Assembly (NCBI RefSeq): GCF_000972385.1
Contig: NZ_JXTE01000030.1
Coordinates: 23,783 to 87,782 of the forward strand
Reading direction: 5' to 3'
Length of the DNA: 64,000 nucleotides
Origin: Streptomyces sp. WM6386
GTDB taxonomy: Bacteria > Actinomycetota > Actinomycetes > Streptomycetales > Streptomycetaceae
Below the pieces are notes generated by a model. It did no database searches and was not told the origin of the DNA. It worked only from the letters and a program-made list of their open reading frames with translations. The position numbers and the translations under genes were made by a program. Positions 47,493 to 57,882 of the stretch are shown here, one piece after another. Position 1 is the stretch's first letter, and the number at the start of each line of letters is the position of its first letter.

Positions 47493-48160
47493 GTGCCACC
47501 GGTGAGGTGACGGCAGGCCGGCCCGGCCGGGGCCGCCGCGTCATCCTGTGGCGGCACGGCCAGACCGCCTGGAACGTAGAGCGCCGCTTCCAGGGCACCA
47601 CGGACGTCGAGCTCACCGAGACCGGCGTGGCCCAGGCCCGCCGGGCCGCCCGGCTGCTCGCCTCCCTGAAGCCCGCCGCGATCGTCGCCTCGGACCTCAA
47701 GCGGGCCGCGAACACGGCGGGCGAGCTCGCCGCGCTCACCGGCCTCGACGTCAGCCACGACGAGGGCCTGCGCGAGACCTACGCGGGTGTCTGGCAGGGG
47801 CTGACGCACAACGAGATCATCGCCGCGCACGGGGAGGAGTACGCCGCGTGGAAGCGCGGTGAGCCGATCCGCCGCGGCGGCGGCGAACTGGAGAGCGAGG
47901 TGGCCGACCGCGCCGCCCCCGTGGTGACCCGGCACGCCGACAAGCTCCCCGACGACGGCACGCTCGTCGTCGTCAGCCACGGCGGCACGATCCGCACCAC
48001 CATCGGCCGGCTCCTCGGCCTGGAGACCCGGCACTGGGAGAGCCTCGGCGGCCTCTCCAACTGCTGCTGGTCCGTCCTCGGCGAAGGTGCCCGCGGCTGG
48101 CGTCTCCTCGAGCACAACGCCGGCACGCTGCCGGAACCGGTGCTCGGCGACGACGACTGA
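47489..48160 (+). CDS. Histidine phosphatase superfamily protein
   Basis: This encodes 223 aa. The phosphohistidine motif is LWRHGQTAWNVERRFQG, with a second Arg/Glu group (RETYAGVWQG) and a late catalytic His in VVSHGGTIRTT. These are phosphoglycerate-mutase-like phosphatases; the substrate is unknown. ATG 47489 overlaps the rsfS stop by four bases, showing translational coupling. Confidence 0.9.
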   Translation: MSATGEVTAGRPGRGRRVILWRHGQTAWNVERRFQGTTDVELTETGVAQARRAARLLASLKPAAIVASDLKRAANTAGELAALTGLDVSHDEGLRETYAGVWQGLTHNEIIAAHGEEYAAWKRGEPIRRGGGELESEVADRAAPVVTRHADKLPDDGTLVVVSHGGTIRTTIGRLLGLETRHWESLGGLSNCCWSVLGEGARGWRLLEHNAGTLPEPVLGDDD

Positions 48161-48165
48161 GCGGA

Positions 48166-48196
48166 TTTCACTTTCTGGCAGGTCGCAGGCTAAAGT
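48166..48196 (+). promoter_or_regulatory. Candidate promoter of the first tRNA-Ala
   Basis: TTTCAC at 48166-48171 and TAAAGT at 48191-48196 are a plausible -35/-10 pair with a 19-base spacer, 40 bases upstream of the tRNA. A hairpin-forming sequence lies between them and the gene. Confidence 0.35.
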
Positions 48197-48235
48197 TCTT
48201 CTTGTTCGCCCCGCCGAGCGGGAAGAACTAAGCAA

Positions 48236-48308
48236 GGGGCTATAGCTCAGTTGGTAGAGCGCCTGCATGGCATGCAGGAGGTCAGGAGTTCAATTCTCCT
48301 TAGCTCCA
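48236..48308 (+). tRNA. tRNA-Ala (anticodon GGC), copy 1
   Basis: This 73-base gene has a complete cloverleaf: acceptor GGGGCTA with TAGCTCC, containing the G3-U70 pair that defines alanine identity; a D arm GCTC...GAGC; an anticodon stem CCTGC/GCAGG with loop ATGGCAT giving anticodon GGC; and a T arm GGAGTTCAATTCTCC. The CCA end is not encoded (ACA follows). It is identical to the copy at 51335. Confidence 0.97.
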
Positions 48309-48317
48309 CAGGCGAAG

Positions 48318-48344
48318 ATCCCGTCCTCACAGGGCGGGATTTTT
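48318..48344. terminator. tRNA-Ala copy 1 terminator
   Basis: ATCCCGTCCT (48318-48327) pairs with AGGGCGGGAT (48331-48340), one G-U pair, followed by TTTT. The TGA stop of the convergent regulator gene (48327-48329) lies inside it. Confidence 0.9.
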
Positions 48345-49175
48345 CATTCCCCTCAACTGAGCCGTGCGCTGCGCCGTCTGTTCGTCGTCCGGCGTGTAGA
48401 CGACGATCCGGCACTCCGGCATCCCATGGATCGACAGCGACACCGACGTCATCCGCAGTTCGCCCACCGCCGGATGCCTGAAACCCTTCACCCGCCGTCC
48501 CGGCTCCGCCACGTCGCCGCTCTCCCAGAGCCGGGTGAACAGCGAGCTCGCCGCGGACAGCTTGCGTATGAAGTCCTCCCAGACCGGCTCGCCGGCATGC
48601 AGCCCGTAGGCGGCGCGCAGGGTCGCGACCATCACCGGCAGCTCCGTCTCCCGGAACATCAGCGGGCAGTGCTCGTCCGGCGCGGTGAACAGGCCCCACA
48701 GGGCGTTCGGCAGGCGGCCGCTGGGCTGTGTCAGCGGTACGGCGAACAGGGTCCGGTAGACCTCGTTGGCGGCCACGATGTCGAACCGGGAGTTGTAGAC
48801 CACCGCCGGGCGCGGTTCGAGGGCGTCGAGGATGCCCTGGATCTCCGGACCCACGGACTGCGCGACGGCCTCCGGCGCGCAGGAGTACGGCACTTCGGCC
48901 AGGTGGTACAGATGCTCACGCTCGGGCTGATCGAGGCGCAGGGTGCGCGCCACGGCGTCCAGGACCTGCGCGGAGGCGTTGATCGGGCGGCCCTGCTCCA
49001 ACCAGGTGTACCAGGTGATCCCCACCCCCGAGAGCTGGGCGACCTCCTCGCGGCGCAGCCCTGGTGTACGGCGTCGTAAGCCCGGCGGCATCCCCACGTC
49101 CGCCGGCGTCACCCGGGCGCGCCTGGTGCGCAGAAACGCGGCCAGCTCGGGTCGGCGGCGCTGTGTCGTCCCCAT
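48327..49175 (-). CDS. XRE-family regulator with MmyB-like ligand domain
   Basis: This encodes 282 aa. The N-terminal helix-turn-helix (about 8-75) reads ELAAFLRTRRARV, TPGLRREEVAQLSGVGITWYTWLEQGR. The rest (about 105-270) is the MmyB-like ligand-binding domain, with YNSRFDIVAANEVYRTLF and FRHPAVGELRM. Such proteins usually repress an adjacent, divergently transcribed gene until a small ligand binds. The divergent neighbour is an MFS exporter, fitting a ligand-induced efflux pair. ATG 49175 follows a GGGGGA tract. Its 3' end is inside the tRNA terminator. Confidence 0.9.
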   Translation of the reverse strand: MGTTQRRRPELAAFLRTRRARVTPADVGMPPGLRRRTPGLRREEVAQLSGVGITWYTWLEQGRPINASAQVLDAVARTLRLDQPEREHLYHLAEVPYSCAPEAVAQSVGPEIQGILDALEPRPAVVYNSRFDIVAANEVYRTLFAVPLTQPSGRLPNALWGLFTAPDEHCPLMFRETELPVMVATLRAAYGLHAGEPVWEDFIRKLSAASSLFTRLWESGDVAEPGRRVKGFRHPAVGELRMTSVSLSIHGMPECRIVVYTPDDEQTAQRTAQLRGMKNPAL

Positions 49176-49219
49176 CGTCACATCCCCCATCCTCGCCGTC
49201 CGGCCGGTCCCCTGCCAGG

Positions 49220-49236
49220 TGCTGTCAGTACCAGCA
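49220..49236. promoter_or_regulatory. Candidate operator between regulator and exporter
   Basis: TGCTG-N7-CAGCA (49220-49236) is an inverted repeat in the 109-base divergent gap. It is a candidate site for the XRE regulator. No binding motif is known to me for this protein. Confidence 0.3.
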
Positions 49237-49284
49237 TCGGTGGGCTCTCGGCACCCGTACCGCGGTGGCGTCACGCTCGACGGC

Positions 49285-50751
49285 ATGACGACAACGCCCC
49301 GTTCCGGAGCGGGTATCGCACCCGTTCCAAGTCCTGCGATCAGTGAAACACCCGGCACTGACAACGGGCCCCGGCCGCTGCTCGCGGTCGTGCTCGCCGC
49401 CACGTTCATGGCCCTGCTCGACGTCTTCATCGTGAACGTCGCGGCTCCCACCATCGGTTCCGAACTCCAGGCCTCGGGCGCCGAGTTGCAGCTGGTGGTC
49501 GCCGGATACACCATCACCTACTCCGTGTTGCTGATCACCGGTGCCCGCCTCGGCGACCGGTACGGCCACGGCCGGGTCCATCTCGTCGGGATGGCCCTGT
49601 TCACCGCCGCCTCGCTCGCCTGCGGCCTGGCGCAGGGCGCCACGGAACTGATCGTCTTCCGGCTGGTCCAGGGCATCGGCTCGGCGGTGATGATCCCGCA
49701 GGTGCTGAGCCTCATCCAGCGCAACTTCGTCGGCGAGGCCCGGGTGAAGGCGCTGGGCGCGTACTCGGCGGTCCTCGCCGTCGGTGCCGTCGCCGGACAG
49801 ATACTCGGCGGAGTCCTCGTCAGCGCCGACCTGTTCGGCACCGGCTGGCGGCCGGTGTTCCTGGTGAACGTGCCCGTGGGCGTCGTCCTCCTGATCGTCG
49901 GGCGCCGTGTCCTGCCGCGCGACCACGTCAGCCCGCAGCGCCGGCGAGGCCTGGACCTGCCGGGCCTGGTCCTGCTCGGCGCGGCCGTGTCGCTGTTCAC
50001 CGTGCCGCTGGTGCTGGGACAGGAGGAGGACTGGCCGCTGTGGTCCTGGCTGTCGCTGGCCGCCGCCGCTGTGCTGTTCACGGTGTTCCGCACGTACGAG
50101 GCCCGGCTCGCCCGGCGCGGCGGCGATCCGCTGATCGCGCCGAGGGTGCTGCGGCACCCGGGCATGGGCCTGGCCGTCCTGCGCATCATGGCCGTCATGG
50201 CGGTCAACGGCGGCTTCCTGTTCGTGCTCACGCTGCATGTCCAGGGCGGTCTCGGCTACAGCGCCCTGCGCGCCGGCCTGACCTTCGCACCGACCGCGGT
50301 CATCTTCGGCCTGGTCGGCCTGACCTGGCGGAGGTGGTCCGCGGCGTGCCAGCGCGCGCTGACGCCGGCCGGGTTCCTGCTCACCGCGCTGTCCGTGGCC
50401 GGAGTCGGTCCGGCGCTCCAGGGCGGCAGTGACGGCGGGGTGTGGGTGTACGTCGCGTACGCCGGGGTGGGTGTCGGGCTCGCGCTGGCCTTCAGCCCCA
50501 CGCTGACCCGGGCGCTGGCCACGGTGCGGCCCGAGGACGCGGCGGACGCCAGCGGGCTGCTCGCCACGGTCACCCAGCTCGGTCAGCTGACCGGGGTCGC
50601 CGCGTTCGGCACACTGTTCTTGAACCGGCTTGAGTCACTCGGGGCTTTCGAGGCGTATACCTCTGCGGAGGCGCTCTCGGCGTGCATGTTCGCGCTGGCC
50701 GGCACGGCGGCGGTGGGTGCCGTGTCCGGACTGGTACTGAGGCGTCGCTGA
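49285..50751 (+). CDS. MFS drug exporter, DHA2 (14-helix) type
   Basis: This encodes 488 aa with about 14 membrane helices. The first has the antiporter segment ALLDVFIVNVAAPTI; the loop between helices 2 and 3 has GARLGDRYGHGR (motif A); motif C-like GAVAGQILGGVLV follows. This is the QacA/EmrB-type proton-coupled exporter family. It is divergent from the MmyB-like regulator. ATG 49285 (MTTTPRSG) has no good ribosome site and lacks a clear -10 box at leaderless distance, so the start is uncertain by some codons. Confidence 0.9.
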   Translation: MTTTPRSGAGIAPVPSPAISETPGTDNGPRPLLAVVLAATFMALLDVFIVNVAAPTIGSELQASGAELQLVVAGYTITYSVLLITGARLGDRYGHGRVHLVGMALFTAASLACGLAQGATELIVFRLVQGIGSAVMIPQVLSLIQRNFVGEARVKALGAYSAVLAVGAVAGQILGGVLVSADLFGTGWRPVFLVNVPVGVVLLIVGRRVLPRDHVSPQRRRGLDLPGLVLLGAAVSLFTVPLVLGQEEDWPLWSWLSLAAAAVLFTVFRTYEARLARRGGDPLIAPRVLRHPGMGLAVLRIMAVMAVNGGFLFVLTLHVQGGLGYSALRAGLTFAPTAVIFGLVGLTWRRWSAACQRALTPAGFLLTALSVAGVGPALQGGSDGGVWVYVAYAGVGVGLALAFSPTLTRALATVRPEDAADASGLLATVTQLGQLTGVAAFGTLFLNRLESLGAFEAYTSAEALSACMFALAGTAAVGAVSGLVLRRR

Positions 50752-50820
50752 CCGTATTGGTCTGGCCGTGGCAGAATCAAACGGCCGGAAGGGGGCGCGG
50801 CCCGACGGGAGGGAGCAGTG

Positions 50821-50994
50821 ATGCCTGCGAGCATCCTCAAGGAGGTCGGCCACCTCCTTGAAGCAGCGTCGACACGGGATACGGTCACCCGGCTCACCTG
50901 CCCTTCCTGCGGTTCCCTCCATGTCGCCCAGGTCCTTGGTGACAACGGCGGGATTTCCTACGTGTGCACGGCCTGCGGCCACAGCTGGAGCTGA
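50821..50994 (+). CDS. Small zinc-ribbon protein, 57 aa
   Basis: GGAGGGAGCAGTG precedes ATG 50821. A helical start (ILKEVGHLLEAAS) is followed by two CxxC knuckles, CPSCGS and CTACGH, 22 residues apart, making a four-cysteine zinc ribbon. The next gene begins three bases after its stop, so the two are translationally coupled. No known family is assigned. GC-rich third positions support coding. Confidence 0.75.
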   Translation: MPASILKEVGHLLEAASTRDTVTRLTCPSCGSLHVAQVLGDNGGISYVCTACGHSWS

Positions 50995-50997
50995 TCG

Positions 50998-51231
50998 ATG
51001 GGTGCACACAGGCGAAAGTGCGACTGGTGCGGCAGCGGGACGCCGATCGTGCGGGACATGGAGCCGGTCAATCCCGACTACCAGTACTGGTGCGAGGAGT
51101 GCGCGCGGGCGCTGATCATAAAAGGCGACCCGATCGAGACGTACCGTGAACTCGAGGGCGAGCCGATCTACGGCCGGCTCCTCGAGGAACACTGCACGCT
51201 CAAACGGTTCTACTCGTTCGTCACTGCGTGA
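50998..51231 (+). CDS. Small four-cysteine zinc-binding protein, 77 aa
   Basis: CDWCGSG and CEECARAL, about 23 residues apart, form a second four-cysteine site, with a further Cys and His late (EEHCTLKRF). It is coupled to the preceding zinc-ribbon gene (3-base gap). The pair could form a heteromeric nucleic-acid- or metal-binding unit, but that is speculation. No signal peptide or membrane helix is present. Confidence 0.72.
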   Translation: MGAHRRKCDWCGSGTPIVRDMEPVNPDYQYWCEECARALIIKGDPIETYRELEGEPIYGRLLEEHCTLKRFYSFVTA

Positions 51232-51264
51232 GGCCCGTCGGTGGGCGGGCCTCAGGGAAACGAT

Positions 51265-51295
51265 TTGGTGTTCCACCCGGGGGAGCGTGTAATGT
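51265..51295 (+). promoter_or_regulatory. Candidate promoter of the second tRNA-Ala
   Basis: TTGGTG at 51265-51270 and TAATGT at 51290-51295, spacer 19 bases, lie 40 bases before the tRNA, the same distance as for copy 1. The upstream sequence is otherwise different from copy 1. Confidence 0.45.
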
Positions 51296-51334
51296 TGGCG
51301 TCGCCGCCGGGGGAAACCCACGGGGTCACCGCAA

Positions 51335-51407
51335 GGGGCTATAGCTCAGTTGGTAGAGCGCCTGCATGGCATGCAGGAGGTCAGGAGTTCAATTCTCCTT
51401 AGCTCCA
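51335..51407 (+). tRNA. tRNA-Ala (anticodon GGC), copy 2
   Basis: This is identical over all 73 bases to the gene at 48236, including G3-U70 and anticodon GGC. Identity extends a few bases into each flank (GCAA before, CA after), then is lost. CCA is not encoded. Confidence 0.97.
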
Positions 51408-51414
51408 CATAAAG

Positions 51415-51448
51415 ATCCCGCCGGATCATCTTGATCCGGCGGGATTCT
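51415..51448 (+). terminator. tRNA-Ala copy 2 terminator
   Basis: ATCCCGCCGGATCA (51415-51428) pairs perfectly with TGATCCGGCGGGAT (51432-51445) around a three-base loop, followed by TCTTG. Confidence 0.9.
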
Positions 51449-51533
51449 TGCGTTTCCAGGGGCAGTTGTCCCGCACACCCGCTGACGACGAAGGGGGCCG
51501 CCCGGATCGGGCGGCCCCCTTCGTGATGTCGGC

Positions 51534-53144
51534 TCAGCGCCCCAGTGCGCGGCGGCCGCGGCCCTGGGAGAGGACCGGGAGGTTGCGGGACGCGCCGTTG
51601 TCGCGCGGGGCCGCCTCCTCGAGGCGCAGGGCGAGGGCGGGGCAGCGGCGGACCGCGCGGAGCGCCTTCGCCTCGGCGTAACGCGGCACCTGGGCCTGGG
51701 CGACGGTGGGGAAGCCGTCGGCGCCGAGTTCGAAGACCTCCGGGAGGATGTCGGCGCACAGGCCGTGGCCCCGGCACAGCGTCCAGTCGACGTAGATCTT
51801 CTGGCGGCTGGGGCCGTTCTCCTCGGCGCTGGCGCCACCCGGGAGGGAGGGCGTCATGCCGCCCTCGAAGAGCGGCAGAACGCCCTCCACGGGCCGTCCG
51901 CAGCCGTTGCCGAGGACATGGGCGGCGAGGTCGTCGGTGAACGCCTTGATGGTCGATTCCAGGAACATCGCGGAGCCGTCCGGGTGCGAGCACGCGCCGC
52001 GCCGCTTCACGTTCTTGGCGACCTGCTTGAGCGCCTCCAGGGCGGCCGGGCCGCCGCCGTTGAGGATGTCCTCCAGGCCGCGCGCGGCGGCCGGCAGACC
52101 GAGGTAGCAGGGACCGCACTGGCCGGCGCTCTCCTCGGCCAGCCACTTCGCCACCATCAGCGACTCGCCCAGCGGGCAGGTCTCCTGACTGATCGGCAGG
52201 ATCGCGCCCGCGCCGAGCGCACCGCCCACCGCGTCCAGCGAGTTGCGCGAGACGACCGCCTCGTTGACCGTCGCGGCGTCGATCCACTTGCCGTGGTAGC
52301 CGCCGGTCAGCACGCCCTGCGGGACCGGCGGGGCGCCGGCGAGCTGCAGGATGTAGCGCAGCGGCACACCGGTGGGAGCCTCGATCACCATGGGGCGGGC
52401 GACCGCGCCGGAGACCGTGAGCATGACGGTGCCCGGCTCGTCGTAGAGACCGGTGTTGCCGTAGCGCTCCGGGCCGATGCGGGCGGCGATCGCCAGCTGC
52501 GCGAACGTCTCCGCGTTCGACAGCAGGGTGGGCGCGCCGCCGACGCCGTTCTGCGAGGCGCTGACCTTGCGGCCGGGCGGGATCGCCGGGCCGCCGTCGA
52601 TGGAGCGGATCAGCGAGGCCGCCGCTCCGGTGACCATACGGACGGGATTGCGCTGCACGCGCGCGCGGAGCGCCGACCGGCGGCCGTTGCTGAGGCCGCG
52701 TTCGGCGAGCGCGGCCTCCATGGACCGCTGGGTGGACTCCCGGGTGACCCCCACCACGAGCGTGCGGGCACCCAGGGCTTCGGCGACCAGGAGGGCGCCG
52801 TCCAGGATGAGGTGCGGGGCACGGTTGATGAGCACCGTGTCCTTGCGGCAGGCCGGTTCGTCCTCGCTGCCGTTGACGACGACGACCGGGCGTACTCCGC
52901 GCTTGATGGCCGCCTCGGCGACCGAGCGCAGTTTCTTGTGGAAGGGGAAGCCCGCGCCGCCGCGGCCCTTCAGGTTGATGTTCTCGGCGAGCTTCGCGAG
53001 TTGCTCGCCGCCCAGGGGTTCGAGCGGCCCGTGCACCTTCAGGTGCATGGGCAGGTCAAGTCTTTCGACAAGGTCGAAGCCCGACGTGAGCTGAGGAAGA
53101 CCGACCACGCGGACTTCTGGGACGTCGGGCAGGGCCTCGTTCAC
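51534..53144 (-). CDS. NuoF-like flavin/Fe-S protein fused to a ferredoxin
   Basis: This encodes 536 aa. The NuoF-like part has LKGRGGAGFPFHKKL (FMN/NADH loop), VVNGSEDEPACRKD, an SLBB domain (about 245-300), and an Fe-S cluster site QCGPCYLG with later GACSHPDG. Residues about 445-515 are a ferredoxin with Cys-x5-Cys (CRGHGLC) and a late Cys-Pro, three cysteines, the [3Fe-4S] pattern of Streptomyces P450 ferredoxins. This fusion would pass NADH-derived electrons internally to a one-electron carrier. GTG 53144 overlaps the stop of the upstream cytochrome gene by four bases, so the two form one electron-transfer unit. Confidence 0.85.
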   Translation of the reverse strand: MNEALPDVPEVRVVGLPQLTSGFDLVERLDLPMHLKVHGPLEPLGGEQLAKLAENINLKGRGGAGFPFHKKLRSVAEAAIKRGVRPVVVVNGSEDEPACRKDTVLINRAPHLILDGALLVAEALGARTLVVGVTRESTQRSMEAALAERGLSNGRRSALRARVQRNPVRMVTGAAASLIRSIDGGPAIPPGRKVSASQNGVGGAPTLLSNAETFAQLAIAARIGPERYGNTGLYDEPGTVMLTVSGAVARPMVIEAPTGVPLRYILQLAGAPPVPQGVLTGGYHGKWIDAATVNEAVVSRNSLDAVGGALGAGAILPISQETCPLGESLMVAKWLAEESAGQCGPCYLGLPAAARGLEDILNGGGPAALEALKQVAKNVKRRGACSHPDGSAMFLESTIKAFTDDLAAHVLGNGCGRPVEGVLPLFEGGMTPSLPGGASAEENGPSRQKIYVDWTLCRGHGLCADILPEVFELGADGFPTVAQAQVPRYAEAKALRAVRRCPALALRLEEAAPRDNGASRNLPVLSQGRGRRALGR

Positions 53145-54427
53145 CTATAGCCTCCGGAAGGCATGTTCCAAGGTTCGCCCGAGCCCGGTGTGTCGAAGTC
53201 GTACGACTCACCGGACGATGGATCAGTGGCGGGACCGCTGTTGTACGTGTCGTTCGGGTAGTACGTGCCGGACAAGTTGTTCGACTCACCGGTGTCGTAC
53301 ACATCACTCGTGCCGTATCCGGATGTGTCCGTATTGCGGTAGGTCGGGATGTTGTATCCGGTGTCCTGGAGCGGGTCGTAGGCCGACGGAGGTGCCTCGC
53401 CGACCGGCGGGGGCGACGGGATCGGCCAGCTGCCCGAGGTGCTGCCGCCGGTGTCGTAGCGCGGGATCGCCTCCGTGGGCTGCATGTCCATCGGCAGGTC
53501 CATGCGGGCTGTCTGGTCGGCGCCGTAGGACGGCTGCTGCGGGATGCGCGGGGTCGGTGTGACGGCGCGGTAGGCCGCCGCGAAGCCGTTCGTGGGCTCG
53601 GGGGCGGGCGGCGCGGGGGCCTCGTAGGAAGGTGTCGTACGGGACTGCCCCGCGCGCGTGTTCCCGTAGCCGGGCAGGGCGGACGACGTCTCCGCGTTCC
53701 TGGCGCGGCTCGCGTCCAGCTCCTCGCGGCCCGGCCGCTCCCCGGTGCCCAGGACGGCCTGGATCCGGTCGGCGACCTTGCGCTTGATCGGGCGGGGCGC
53801 CGAGCGCAGGGCGAGTGCGCCGATGACGCCGGCCAGCGAGAGACCGTAGAGGATCACGAAGACGGGTTTGGCCTCGCGGCCCGAGTACAGGCCGTGGACC
53901 AGGGCGAAGCACCAGGCCGGGTAGGCCAGCATGTGCATGGCGCGCCAGCGGGCGGCTACGGGGGCCGGGGAGGCGAACTGGCTGCGCAGGGCGCCGGTGA
54001 TGCCCACGAAGATCATCAGCAGGCCGGCCAGTGAGCCCAGGCCGATCAGGCCGGCGCTTCCGGTGACGCCGAGTGAGAACGGGATGATCGCCGAGATCAG
54101 CGAGGTGTGGTCGAGGGCGACCTTCGTGGTGATGTGCAGCAGCAGGAACGCGATCGAGCCGACCGCCGTCGTCCGGTGCACCGCCTGCCCGATGATCCGC
54201 TGTTGCGGATTGAGGAAGATCCGGTCCTGGGCGACCAGGCCCCAGATCACCGAGCAGCTGAGGCAGACGAGGGACAGTACGCCCGCGCCGAAGTTCAGGA
54301 AGTCACGGACCCGCTCACCTCCGACCAGCACGAACACGGGTATGAAGAGCAGGACGACAGCCGACGCGATCCCGTAGGCCGAGCGACCGGTCTTGGGGAG
54401 CGAGCTGTTACTACGACGAGGGTTCAT
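53141..54427 (-). CDS. Di-heme membrane cytochrome, ferric-reductase-like
   Basis: This encodes 428 aa. Six hydrophobic helices fill about residues 20-220. Two helices carry His pairs, VHRTTAVGSIAFLLLH and MHMLAYPAWCFALVH, each spaced 14 or 13 residues, typical of bis-heme b ferric-reductase/cytochrome b561-like domains. The C-terminal 190 residues are disordered and rich in Tyr, Pro, Ser, Gly and Asp-Thr-Gly. ATG 54427 lies eight bases after GGAG. It is the first gene of a two-gene unit with the NuoF-ferredoxin fusion, so it probably moves electrons across the membrane. The acceptor is unknown. Confidence 0.83.
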   Translation of the reverse strand: MNPRRSNSSLPKTGRSAYGIASAVVLLFIPVFVLVGGERVRDFLNFGAGVLSLVCLSCSVIWGLVAQDRIFLNPQQRIIGQAVHRTTAVGSIAFLLLHITTKVALDHTSLISAIIPFSLGVTGSAGLIGLGSLAGLLMIFVGITGALRSQFASPAPVAARWRAMHMLAYPAWCFALVHGLYSGREAKPVFVILYGLSLAGVIGALALRSAPRPIKRKVADRIQAVLGTGERPGREELDASRARNAETSSALPGYGNTRAGQSRTTPSYEAPAPPAPEPTNGFAAAYRAVTPTPRIPQQPSYGADQTARMDLPMDMQPTEAIPRYDTGGSTSGSWPIPSPPPVGEAPPSAYDPLQDTGYNIPTYRNTDTSGYGTSDVYDTGESNNLSGTYYPNDTYNSGPATDPSSGESYDFDTPGSGEPWNMPSGGYR

Positions 54428-54710
54428 GGGGGCAACTCCGAGCAGTTCGGGAAAGCGGTCCCGCTGCCGCACTCTAAGTGGAGCCATACCGATCGGTACG
54501 AGGTTTGAGTTATTGCGTTGTTATCAAAGGACTATGCGGTTGTTGTGATGTCCTTTACTAGCCGTTACGCGGAGTAACTTTTGACTCTTGTTCAGTTCTA
54601 GTCGGGTGATGTTGGAGTGCTCTGCGGGGTTGGAGCGAACGGCACCCGGTGCCAAAGAGGCATACGTAAGCGCGTCGCGGCTTGCTCAACGGCTGCGGTA
54701 CTCTGACGCC
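54428..54710. other. Divergent promoter region, AT-rich
   Basis: This gap between the cytochrome gene and the leuS leader includes a stretch of low GC (about 54505-54610, for example GAGTTATTGCGTTGTTATC and TTTGACTCTTGTTCAG), unusual for this genome. TTGACT at 54582-54587 is a -35-like element, but no well-spaced -10 box follows. No gene is seen. Confidence 0.5.
54699..54704 (+). promoter_or_regulatory. Leaderless -10 box for the leuS leader peptide
   Basis: TACTCT, six bases, then ATG 54711. This matches the spacing at 7575, 39399, 40818 and 41498 and would start the leuS transcript at the leader-peptide start codon. Confidence 0.55.
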
Positions 54711-54749
54711 ATGCGTGCCGTACGCCTTCTGCTTAGCGGGCCGCGCTGA
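54711..54749 (+). CDS. leuS leader peptide, 12 aa
   Basis: The open frame reads [12 protein letters not shown] and stops at TGA. Three consecutive leucine codons (CTT CTG CTT, 54726-54734) include CTT twice, a rare codon in such GC-rich genomes. A terminator lies 49 bases beyond the stop and leuS begins 127 bases beyond it. A ribosome that stalls for charged Leu-tRNA would change folding of the RNA behind it. Amino-acid leader-peptide attenuation is established for actinobacterial Leu and Trp genes; its use here is inferred. Confidence 0.72.
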   Translation: MRAVRLLLSGPR

Positions 54750-54797
54750 TCAGTCCCGACCGCCGGGCGAACCGGATGGGTCGGAATCGGCGCGGCG

Positions 54798-54822
54798 TCC
54801 CCTCCTGTGCGAGGGGATTTTT
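54798..54822 (+). terminator. leuS attenuator terminator
   Basis: TCCCCTC (54798-54804) pairs perfectly with GAGGGGA (54811-54817) around CTGTGC and is followed by five T residues (54818-54822). A T-tailed terminator before, rather than after, a gene is the mark of attenuation. Competing pairings lie upstream: GCCGCGCTGA (54740-54749) with TCGGCGCGGC (54787-54796), and GGATGGG (54775-54781 region) with part of the CCCCTCC arm. Confidence 0.8.
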
Positions 54823-54876
54823 CGTTTCCTGAACGACACAGCCGCTGGCAGAGACGATCGATGGAGCTTAAGGATC

Positions 54877-57750
<2,874 letters not shown>

Positions 57751-57782
57751 GACACGGTGCCGGTGCCCCCTAGGGGTTCCGT

Positions 57783-57825
57783 ACGGGCAGGTTCGGGGTT
57801 CTTCCGGAACTCCGCGCCTGCCCGT
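57783..57825 (+). terminator. leuS terminator
   Basis: ACGGGCAGG (57783-57791) pairs perfectly with CCTGCCCGT (57817-57825), with an inner GGTTC/GAAC stem. It lies 33 bases after leuS. Confidence 0.82.
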
Positions 57826-57882
57826 TGCGTTTACCGTTGAAGAGCGGCGCGGAACTTCGTGCCCGGTCGTAGGAGGAGCATC

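Noticed and set aside
48236..51407. Integrated mobile element between the two tRNA-Ala genes
   Set aside because: There is no integrase, transposase, excisionase or replication gene, and the identity between the copies stops just outside the tRNAs, so no att duplication is shown.
54750..54876. T-box riboswitch upstream of leuS
   Set aside because: No T-box consensus (TGGN-type bulge) or specifier stem was found. The Leu-rich leader frame with a T-tailed terminator explains the region better.
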